The translations under genes were made by a program, and so were the position numbers. A DNA stretch of 64,000 nucleotides, from assembly GCF_012524165.2 (NCBI RefSeq), contig NZ_JABACJ020000004.1, forward strand, positions 62,001 to 126,000. Reading direction: 5' to 3'. Of the stretch, positions 57,190 through 64,000 are shown in pieces. How positions within the stretch are numbered: the first letter of the stretch is position 1; each line of letters opens with the position of its first letter. The notes under the pieces are model-generated. The model was not told the origin of the DNA. It worked only from the letters and a program-made list of their open reading frames with translations, and did not search any database. The DNA comes from Faecalicatena faecalis (GTDB lineage Bacteria; Bacillota; Clostridia; Lachnospirales; Lachnospiraceae).

Positions 57190-58359
57190 TTAGTCGAGTT
57201 TAGACGCTCCGCCGCCGATGTCTACCGTATAGAATTCAGCTTCGTGTCCGACCTTCTCTTTATAGGCTTTTCCGATGCAATCGATGAATGTGCCTACTGC
57301 ATCATTTTTTACAATGCTGACAGTGCATCCGCCGAAACCGCCTCCGGTGATTCTGGAGCCGATCACACCAGGCACCTTCCATGCCAGGTCAACTAGCACA
57401 TCGATTTCCTCACAGGATACCTCATAGTCATCGCGCAGGGAAATGTGGGACTGGTTCATCAGCTCGCCAAAACGTACAATATTGCCTTCCTTTAAAGATT
57501 TTACTGCCTCGATCGTACGCTGATTTTCAGCGACTGCATGTTTTGCACGTCTCACCTGTACAGGATTTGGAATGACTTCCTTGAACTTCTCAAAGGTGTC
57601 CATATCCAGGTCTCCCAGAGAATTGATATCCAGTTCTTTTTGAAGGGCAGCCAGTGCATCGGAACATTCCTGACGGCGTTCATTATACTTTGAGTCTACC
57701 AGACTGTGCTTTACCTTGCTGTTTGTGATGATGATTTTTGCGTCTTCCAGTACAACTGGTGCATATTCGTAATTTAGGGTCGCAGTGTCAAGGAAGATAG
57801 CATGATCTTTCTTGCCCATTGCTACGGCGAACTGGTCCATGATACCGCAGTTGCAGCCGTTGAAATGATTCTCAGAATACTGTCCGATCAAGGCCAGGTC
57901 GATCATACTGAACTGATCGATTCCAAATAGATCTGTCAGGATGACACCGGTGAGCACTTCCAGGGAAGCAGAAGAGGAGAGTCCTGAACCATTCGGGATA
58001 TTCCCCCAGATCACCATATCAAATCCGCTGTCCAGTTTTACCCCTTTTTCAGCAAATGCCCAGACAACACCAAGAGGATAGTTTGCCCAGCCGAAAGCGT
58101 CTTTATTAGTCAGATCGTCCAAGGAAGCCTCGACGACTCCAAAGCTGTTCAGATTCATGGAATAAAAGTGCATCTTTCTGTCAGAACGTTTTCTAGCCAT
58201 GCCGTAAGTGCCGAGTGTGAGAGCACAAGGGAAAACATGGCCTCCGTTATAATCTGTGTGTTCACCGATCAGATTCACACGTCCGGGTGAAAAGTAGAAT
58301 CCTGCGCCCTCAGCGCTTCCAAACAGTTCTGTGAATTTTGCAGATAATTTTTTTCTCAT
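57190..58359 (-). CDS. galK: Galactokinase
   Basis: 389-residue GHMP kinase phosphorylating galactose at C1. Family motifs: GRVNLIGEHTDYNGGHV near residues 27-43, the ATP-binding PNGSGLSSSASLE near 128-140 and GSRITGGGFGGCTVSIV near 337-353. First gene of the Leloir operon, with an AraC-type regulator divergent from it. A TATAAT-type -10 is seen about 60 bases upstream. Confidence 0.95.
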   Translation of the reverse strand: MRKKLSAKFTELFGSAEGAGFYFSPGRVNLIGEHTDYNGGHVFPCALTLGTYGMARKRSDRKMHFYSMNLNSFGVVEASLDDLTNKDAFGWANYPLGVVWAFAEKGVKLDSGFDMVIWGNIPNGSGLSSSASLEVLTGVILTDLFGIDQFSMIDLALIGQYSENHFNGCNCGIMDQFAVAMGKKDHAIFLDTATLNYEYAPVVLEDAKIIITNSKVKHSLVDSKYNERRQECSDALAALQKELDINSLGDLDMDTFEKFKEVIPNPVQVRRAKHAVAENQRTIEAVKSLKEGNIVRFGELMNQSHISLRDDYEVSCEEIDVLVDLAWKVPGVIGSRITGGGFGGCTVSIVKNDAVGTFIDCIGKAYKEKVGHEAEFYTVDIGGGASKLD

Positions 58360-58420
58360 ACGAAATCCTCGCTTTCATCTCTATTCTTTTGGTCACAAAT
58401 TCGTTCTTTGTTATGTCTTC

Positions 58421-58449
58421 ATTATAGCTGAAGGAGGGGGGATTGTATA
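58421..58449 (-). promoter_or_regulatory. Promoter of the gal operon
   Basis: On the minus strand TATAAT (complement of 58421-58426) and TATACA (complement of 58444-58449) are 17 bases apart. The -35 is imperfect, consistent with activation by the divergent AraC-type regulator. Confidence 0.55.
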
Positions 58450-58637
58450 TAAAAAATCCGTGCAAAGATATGTAATTATGTTGCATAGAAAGTGATGAGA
58501 AGATATAATAAAAAAGCATACGAATAAGCTGTATTCGCTGCGATGAGATTATGAGGAAGTAACGAAGCGGAATTAGAATCCGCTTTGACATACCTGTTTT
58601 ATGCGGGCATAGGAATACGGGAAAGGAGAATTGGAAG

Positions 58638-59471
58638 TTGGAAGGGACTTACAAATATTCATATAAAGTCGGGGAAAGTCTTTTGACTTCCCTGTCTGTC
58701 TACAATGTGGGACATCAGAAGTGCGGACCGGGCTACCAGTGGGGGCCTGGTATACGGAACCATTATTGCATTCACCATATTATTTCCGGGATAGGATATT
58801 ACAGTGTCAATGGGGAGACTCACAGATTATCGGCTGGAGACACCTTTATTCTCTATCCTGATACCGAGGTGAAATACTATGCAGATACAGAAAAGCCCTG
58901 GGAGTATGCCTGGGTAGGCTTTATGGGAACAGACGCGGCAACGATCATTCGATCCACAGATTTTACGCCGGAGAAGCCCTTTATCAAGAACGGCGGCCCA
59001 CCGAAACGAATCTTAAGGAGCCAGCTCAGTCGTATTTATGAGGTGAAGGGCAATAGCCATGAGGCATCAGTGGCGATGACAGGAGCACTGTATACACTGC
59101 TGTCTACATTTATGCATTATGCTTCACAAAAGGGGTCGACCAGGGATATCCAGCTTACCTATGTAGAAAAAGCTAAGAATTATATCTCGACCAGCTATTC
59201 TTATCCAATTACGGTCGAAGATGTGGCGGCCTATGTGGGAATCAGCCGCAGTCATTTATACCGTTCTTTTCAGACCTATCAGCAGCAGTCTCCCAAGGAA
59301 TACCTAAGTAATTTCCGCATCAAGCAGGCATGTCGTCTTTTGAAAGAAACAAATCTTTCCGTCTCTACGGTCGCTTATTCCGTAGGATTTGAGAATAACC
59401 TTTATTTTTCAAAAGCATTCAAGAAGCTAATGGGGATGAGCCCGTCTGAGTATAAGGGGACACCTGCATGA
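58638..59471 (+). CDS. AraC-family transcriptional regulator (TTG start)
   Basis: 277 residues. A cupin-like sensing domain (residues about 15-130; HHIISGIGYYSVNGETHRL, AGDTFILYPDTEVKYYAD) and a C-terminal double helix-turn-helix (about 180-275; TVEDVAAYVGISRSHLYRSF, NLSVSTVAYSVGFENNLYF). The start is TTG 58638, 9 bases after AAAGGAG at 58622-58628; no in-frame ATG is near. TTGACA at 58585-58590 is a likely -35. Divergent from galK, so probably the galactose activator (inference). Confidence 0.88.
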   Translation: MEGTYKYSYKVGESLLTSLSVYNVGHQKCGPGYQWGPGIRNHYCIHHIISGIGYYSVNGETHRLSAGDTFILYPDTEVKYYADTEKPWEYAWVGFMGTDAATIIRSTDFTPEKPFIKNGGPPKRILRSQLSRIYEVKGNSHEASVAMTGALYTLLSTFMHYASQKGSTRDIQLTYVEKAKNYISTSYSYPITVEDVAAYVGISRSHLYRSFQTYQQQSPKEYLSNFRIKQACRLLKETNLSVSTVAYSVGFENNLYFSKAFKKLMGMSPSEYKGTPA

Positions 59472-59490
59472 AAATAACAAACAGGCGCAC

Positions 59491-59542
59491 AAAAAACTGC
59501 CTCCGATCAGCGCATATATCCTGTATGCTGATTAGAGGCAGT
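59491..59542 (-). terminator. Intrinsic terminator of the FtsX permease gene
   Basis: ACTGCCTC-type arm (from 59496) pairs with the GAGGCAGT arm ending 59542, with GATCAGC/GCTGATT inside. On the minus strand it is followed by TTTTTT. It lies between converging genes. Confidence 0.8.
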
Positions 59543-59580
59543 CTCTATACTGCTTGTGTTAGATTCTGGAATGTTTTCTT

Positions 59581-62238
59581 TTATTCACCGGGGCGGATTG
59601 TCATATCCTCGATCTTCCGAATGAACCCCCGGGTCAGAAAATGAATTCCCAGTCCGTATAATAAAGTATATACGGCGATGATGATCAGCAGAGTCAAGGC
59701 GAAAATTCCGATTTCGTTCGCCTTAAAGTGCCTCATGACAGGCATAGCGATACAGAAAATCAACGAGACTGCTGCTGCGCCAAGGAAGGCCCACCAGGAG
59801 TGGACGGACATCTCACTGCAAAGAAGCTTGACTCTGTCTTTATTGTTCATACCGACCGCCTCAAGAAGCTGGTTCCTGCGTCTCATCTCCTCAATCTCCA
59901 GACTGTATTTCAAGTAGAAGATGAACAGACTGCTGAGCAGCAAGATACATGCTGTGATAGAGAATGCGATTTCTTTGAAGAAACGGTCCCCTTCGGCGGC
60001 AGTCAGCTCTTCGGTCTTTTCGTAATAGGGGTAAACAGAAGGCTGGGCGTACGTATCCATCACATTTTTTTCGGCGAATATCTTTAAGCTGTCGGAAACA
60101 TTCTGATAGCTTCCCTTCGCTGCCTGGAGTGTAATCAACTGAGTCGGTGTCGGTTCTTCCTCAAGCTGATCCAAAACGGACTGCCTGAGCTCTTCAAAGT
60201 ATTCATCTGAGAAAACTACAATATCCTCCTGGTCACCCTGCTGGAACATGCCGGTCAGGCTCAGCTTTTCCTGGCTTTTCACAGGGTACGGCGGGTAGAT
60301 CGTATCTCGGGTCTCCATGTCATATCCGGCCCGGACGCCGGCGTGCAGACGGGGATCGTTGCTTAAGTCCTCCATGAAATAGGTGTACCAGTCCAGAAGG
60401 CGTGCCCGCTGCGAAGTATCCTGCTGAAATACAACATGGATTTCGTTCCCCTTCAGATTCGGGGTACTCTTGTCATGGGGAGCGACGACTGCTTTTAATT
60501 TCTGATAGGTAGTCTCCGAAATTCCGATGTGCTGTCCCTGAGGTGATACGACGCCGTCATAACCGGTATGTATGATGGTACTGTATGTCAGAGGCGCCGC
60601 CAGCAGGGTATTGATGCGAACCATCGGGTAAGACACCATCTCCACCTCATTCTCTGCTTTTAGATTCTGGAAAAATGTCTCATCCTCCTCATGGGCCATG
60701 CACACAAAATCGTAAGGGTAAAGCTGCCCTTCTGCATCTGCCGTCAGACAGGAAGCCAGGCGCGGCAGATAGATAGAAAGTGCAAAGATCTGGATGGTGA
60801 ATAAAAGGAACAGATACTTTGCATTCGTCTTAAAATGGTATTTCCAGGGCAGAATCTGAAAAAGGTGTTTCAGATACAGATCCTTTTTCTTCATAAAGTG
60901 CTTCAATAGCTTGCTGCCTCCACAATACAAAAGGAATAAGAACCCAAGCAGCATCGTGGCCAGCTTTGACATCCCCTCCATCCAGGAACCATAGAGATAG
61001 GAGCGGATACCGGATTGTATGCAGTAAATTCCGTACAGCAGTCCCGGAATCAGGAGATGATACGGAAGAGGTTCCTTTTTAACTGCCTTAAAAGAAGACG
61101 TTGTGATATCCACGTTTTCAAATATATGATAATTGATCAGTGTGGACAATCCTGTCATGAGCAGGAATATGATTGCGGTGATCAATGTGATCAGCCTATA
61201 TTCAGCCGAAATGGATGTCTGTATCCCCATACTGTGCAGGAAGAAATACTTCATCACTGGAAGCCCCAGATTGCCGAGCAGAAGCCCTGCAGCCAGAGAA
61301 ACAACGATGCAGGTGAGGAATTCAAGAGCGATGATGAGTTCTAAGGTTTTTTTTCGGATGCCCAGGCTGATAAAGATTCCATAGTTTTTCATACGCGTCT
61401 TGATATAATTGGAGATGATGAGCACCAAAAGCATAATGGATAAAAATAGAACAATCAGGATGACTTCTGAAAAAATACTCATGACTCCAGAATACTTCAT
61501 GACATCCTGCCCAGTGTCAATGGACAGAACTAAGGACAGCGCACCGATCATGATATACAGGAATGCAACTGAAACAGAGGCTGCAAAAATAAACAGAAGA
61601 TACCCCTTTAGGTTGCTTCTGAAATTCGCAAATATAACCGTATAGAAATCCTTGGAATAATGTCCGGGGAAACGCATACGTCGAAGCTTGTCCAGCCGTG
61701 CCTGTTCCTCTTTTCGTTTCAGTTCCCGTGCCTGCCGGTTCATTTCATCCCCTTCGAGGATCATACGGGTTCCGAAATAATCTGCCACCATCAGTATCAT
61801 AGAAATCGTCAGTGCCGGGCGGACGGTATAGGAATTGAAAAACACAGATATCAGGTAGAGAAATCCGACCCAATAGGAAACCGTCGTTAGGATATCAGCC
61901 TTCTTTCTTGCCAGCAGTAAAATAGACCGTATGACAAGTATTACGGTCAGTAAAAGAGGCATGAGCAAAAAAAGATAGGCCGGTACAATACTGCTTCCTG
62001 TAGCGGCAACCTCCTCGGCAGTCTCAAAAGCCTGTGAAAAAGCAGAGATACCTCCATACTGGCGGACCGTGGCATAAAATCCCAGAATGGTATAAGCGCT
62101 TCCTTTATAGGTGAACCATTTGGCGAACAGCACCAGACAGGAAATAATAAGACCAATTACAGCCTCAAAAAGCCCTGCCGTCCGCTTTGTGTTTTTAAAC
62201 TGTTTTTTAAACCGGTTTGTGATTTTTTCCGTATTCAT
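59581..62238 (-). CDS. FtsX-like ABC transporter permease without adjacent ATPase, 885 aa
   Basis: Large permease. Four helices occur in the first 160 residues, a three-helix FtsX block follows near 215-360 with SNYIKTRMKNYGIFISLGIRKKT split across it, then further helices near 390-490. An outer domain spans about 500-740, with a final FtsX block near 750-880 (EIEEMRRRNQLLEAVGM). It resembles BceB-like permeases plus extra N-terminal helices. No ATPase gene precedes or follows it here, and separate terminators isolate it, so it must use an ATPase encoded elsewhere or lack one. Confidence 0.85.
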   Translation of the reverse strand: MNTEKITNRFKKQFKNTKRTAGLFEAVIGLIISCLVLFAKWFTYKGSAYTILGFYATVRQYGGISAFSQAFETAEEVAATGSSIVPAYLFLLMPLLLTVILVIRSILLLARKKADILTTVSYWVGFLYLISVFFNSYTVRPALTISMILMVADYFGTRMILEGDEMNRQARELKRKEEQARLDKLRRMRFPGHYSKDFYTVIFANFRSNLKGYLLFIFAASVSVAFLYIMIGALSLVLSIDTGQDVMKYSGVMSIFSEVILIVLFLSIMLLVLIISNYIKTRMKNYGIFISLGIRKKTLELIIALEFLTCIVVSLAAGLLLGNLGLPVMKYFFLHSMGIQTSISAEYRLITLITAIIFLLMTGLSTLINYHIFENVDITTSSFKAVKKEPLPYHLLIPGLLYGIYCIQSGIRSYLYGSWMEGMSKLATMLLGFLFLLYCGGSKLLKHFMKKKDLYLKHLFQILPWKYHFKTNAKYLFLLFTIQIFALSIYLPRLASCLTADAEGQLYPYDFVCMAHEEDETFFQNLKAENEVEMVSYPMVRINTLLAAPLTYSTIIHTGYDGVVSPQGQHIGISETTYQKLKAVVAPHDKSTPNLKGNEIHVVFQQDTSQRARLLDWYTYFMEDLSNDPRLHAGVRAGYDMETRDTIYPPYPVKSQEKLSLTGMFQQGDQEDIVVFSDEYFEELRQSVLDQLEEEPTPTQLITLQAAKGSYQNVSDSLKIFAEKNVMDTYAQPSVYPYYEKTEELTAAEGDRFFKEIAFSITACILLLSSLFIFYLKYSLEIEEMRRRNQLLEAVGMNNKDRVKLLCSEMSVHSWWAFLGAAAVSLIFCIAMPVMRHFKANEIGIFALTLLIIIAVYTLLYGLGIHFLTRGFIRKIEDMTIRPGE

Positions 62239-62430
62239 AAATTCTCTCTCCTAGCATTCCCTTTTATAACTCCTATCTTATTCCAATTTTACATTTTATA
62301 CAATGACTAATGTGTGAATGCTGTTTTTTTCGGCGTGAATAAAGTTGCGTAATATAGTAATCACGACCAGTTCCAGAAAGAAACGGGGATTCGTTCTGAA
62401 AGGAATAGAAAGGACGGCTAAAATAAAATA
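62239..62430 (-). other. Intergenic region upstream of the permease gene
   Basis: About 190 bases between the MATE terminator and the permease. Presumably holds the permease promoter; AGGAGAGAG precedes its ATG. No gene is visible in it. Confidence 0.5.
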
Positions 62431-62468
62431 GAAGCAGAATCGTGGATGATAAAGCACGATTCTGCTTC
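62420..62468 (-). terminator. Intrinsic terminator of the second MATE gene
   Basis: GAAGCAGAATCGTG (62431-62444) pairs perfectly with 62455-62468 over 14 bp; on the minus strand it is followed by TATTTTATTTT. Confidence 0.88.
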
Positions 62469-62472
62469 CATT

Positions 62473-63879
62473 TTATTCTGCTGCGCTTTTTGCAGTTGAG
62501 GAACCGGATTTTGATTCGATTTCTAATGGTGTGATCTTCTGACGCTTGATTCGCTTGAACAACAGCGAGGAAAGCACCACAGAAACTATTTCTGCAATCG
62601 GGATGGACCACCACACCATATGCAGTCCGAATAATTCTGCAAAAATATAGGCGACCGGAAGAATCACGAATAACTGTCTTGCTACAGAGACAATCAGGCT
62701 ATAAACTCCATTTCCAAGTGCCTGGAAGACACTTCCCACGATAATACAGTACCCAGCAAAGATAAAACTCAGGCTGATGATACGAAGAGCCGGTACTCCG
62801 ATCTCCAGCATATGTTCGGATGCATCAAAAAGTTTTAAGAGCTGTGCCGGGAAAAACTGGAAGATACCAAGACCAATAATCATGATACCGATAGCGATCA
62901 GTACACTTAAATCAATCGTTTTCATGATTCTTTTCTTATCTCTGGCACCGTAATTATAAGCAACAATCGGAATCATGCCGTTATTCAGACCGAAGATCGG
63001 CATGAAGATAAAGCTCTGGAGCTTGAAATATACACCAAAAACTGCTGTGGCAGTGGAAGAGAAGATCATGAGGATCTTATTCATACCAAACACCATGATA
63101 GAACCGATGGACTGCATAATAATAGAAGGAACGCCGACTTTATAGATATTGGCAATGATGATTTTGTTTGGGCGGAATCCTTTCATATTAATATTCAGCT
63201 CTGTATTCTTCTTACAGTTAAAGTATAATGACATTGTAACAGCTACAAGCTGCCCGATGACGGTGGCAAGGGCCGCACCTGCGACCTCCATTCTTGGAAG
63301 TCCAAAAAGGCCAAAAATCAGGATCGGGTCAAGTACGATATTGATTACCGCGCCGGTTCCCTGTGTGATCATATTGTAGATGGTCTTTCCTGTAGACTGC
63401 ATCAGACGTTCAAATGTGATCTGCATGAAGATTCCAATGGATGCAACTGTGATGATCAGCATATACTGTGTACCATAACGGATAATCACCGGGTCTTCTG
63501 TCTGAACGGTAAAGAAAAGGTGGGAGCCGAACAGACCGAGCAGGGCCATCACAACATAACTGAGCATTCCAAGGAACAGACCGTTTCTTGCAACAGCGTT
63601 GGCTTCATCAAATTTTTTCTCGCCTAAGTTGCGGGACAATAGCGCGTTGATTCCAACACCGGTTCCAGCAGAAATGGCTATCATCAGGTTCTGCACCGGG
63701 AATGCCAGGGAAACAGCAGTCAGGGCCGCCTCATTGATCTGAGCAACAAAGACACTATCTACAACGTTATAAAGAGCCTGCACAAGCATCGAAATAATCA
63801 TCGGCAGGGACATTGTGATTAATAGTTTCGGAACGGGCATGACGCCCATTTTATTTTCTTTTTGTATCGTTTTTTCCAT
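62473..63879 (-). CDS. MATE family efflux transporter
   Basis: About 468 residues with twelve predicted helices. Family segments: LLITMSLPMIISMLVQALYN, VDSVFVAQINEAALTAVSLA, and in the second half IYKVGVPSIIMQSIGSIM with NGMIPIVAYNYGARD. It belongs to the NorM/DinF-like superfamily and should expel drugs or metabolites with Na+ or H+ exchange. AGAGGAGGAA lies before ATG 63879; the longer in-frame start at 63927 has no comparable site. Ends at a strong terminator. Confidence 0.9.
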   Translation of the reverse strand: MEKTIQKENKMGVMPVPKLLITMSLPMIISMLVQALYNVVDSVFVAQINEAALTAVSLAFPVQNLMIAISAGTGVGINALLSRNLGEKKFDEANAVARNGLFLGMLSYVVMALLGLFGSHLFFTVQTEDPVIIRYGTQYMLIITVASIGIFMQITFERLMQSTGKTIYNMITQGTGAVINIVLDPILIFGLFGLPRMEVAGAALATVIGQLVAVTMSLYFNCKKNTELNINMKGFRPNKIIIANIYKVGVPSIIMQSIGSIMVFGMNKILMIFSSTATAVFGVYFKLQSFIFMPIFGLNNGMIPIVAYNYGARDKKRIMKTIDLSVLIAIGIMIIGLGIFQFFPAQLLKLFDASEHMLEIGVPALRIISLSFIFAGYCIIVGSVFQALGNGVYSLIVSVARQLFVILPVAYIFAELFGLHMVWWSIPIAEIVSVVLSSLLFKRIKRQKITPLEIESKSGSSTAKSAAE

Positions 63880-64000
63880 GTAAAATATTCCTCCTCTGAA
63901 TGTGACACAGAGGTCATTATAACACAAATCTACGTTTTGTGTAAGAAAAATATGTCAAAGGCCCATCATGTCCAGCATGAGTCCGTACTCTTGATGAGAA

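Overview
The window reads as chromosomal DNA of a Gram-positive gut-type Clostridia, most likely a Lachnospiraceae (inference). Support comes from strong AGGAGG-type ribosome sites, a Firmicutes-type class II galT in a gal operon, a manganese pyrophosphatase with CBS/DRTGG insert, a TIGR04076 protein, a DUF6442/XRE pair and BceAB-like ABC modules. I saw no rRNA, tRNA, CRISPR array or phage genes.

Bases 1-27,330 are a dense block of envelope-stress and antimicrobial-peptide-type systems. In order: (a) ABC ATPase, FtsX-type permease, OmpR-type regulator and kinase, then a second ATPase/permease pair that shares a matching promoter; (b) a TetR regulator and half-size ABC exporter linked by two copies of one palindrome; (c) permease, ATPase, regulator, kinase; (d) regulator, ATPase, two short ABC-2 permeases and kinase, resembling lantibiotic-immunity FEG-RK loci; (e) a scarred AT-rich stretch with an ECF sigma/anti-sigma pair, an ECF fragment, a response-regulator fragment and twin terminators; (f) DUF6442/XRE and a P-loop kinase-like protein; (g) a LytTR regulator, AgrC-like kinase, a 33-codon membrane peptide, ATPase and permease. 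Several very short genes are only visible by direct reading.

Bases 27,330-35,750 are metabolic: an old-yellow-enzyme-type flavoenzyme with a Crp/Fnr regulator, then RpiR regulator, beta-glucoside PTS EIIBCA and a GH1 (6-phospho-)beta-glucosidase, TIGR04076 and a small lipoprotein. Bases 35,750-39,900 hold a GNAT acetyltransferase, DUF1905, a frameshifted IS30-family element flanked by 15-bp direct repeats, a decayed DUF1905 copy, an AraC regulator and a VOC protein.

Bases 39,900-54,510 carry glgX (minus strand), a NarL-type two-component pair, a nonsense-interrupted Rpn-type nuclease gene, a three-gene ABC-2 exporter, a MATE transporter, an Mrp/NBP35 iron-sulfur ATPase, a two-S1-domain protein, the Mn pyrophosphatase and a flavin reductase with a lysine-rich tail. 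Bases 54,520-58,640 are the Leloir operon galK-galE-galT (minus strand) with a divergent AraC-type regulator that starts at TTG. The window ends with an FtsX-type permease lacking an adjacent ATPase and a second MATE transporter. Start codons were moved from the longest frame to the codon served by a good ribosome site wherever the sequence allowed.
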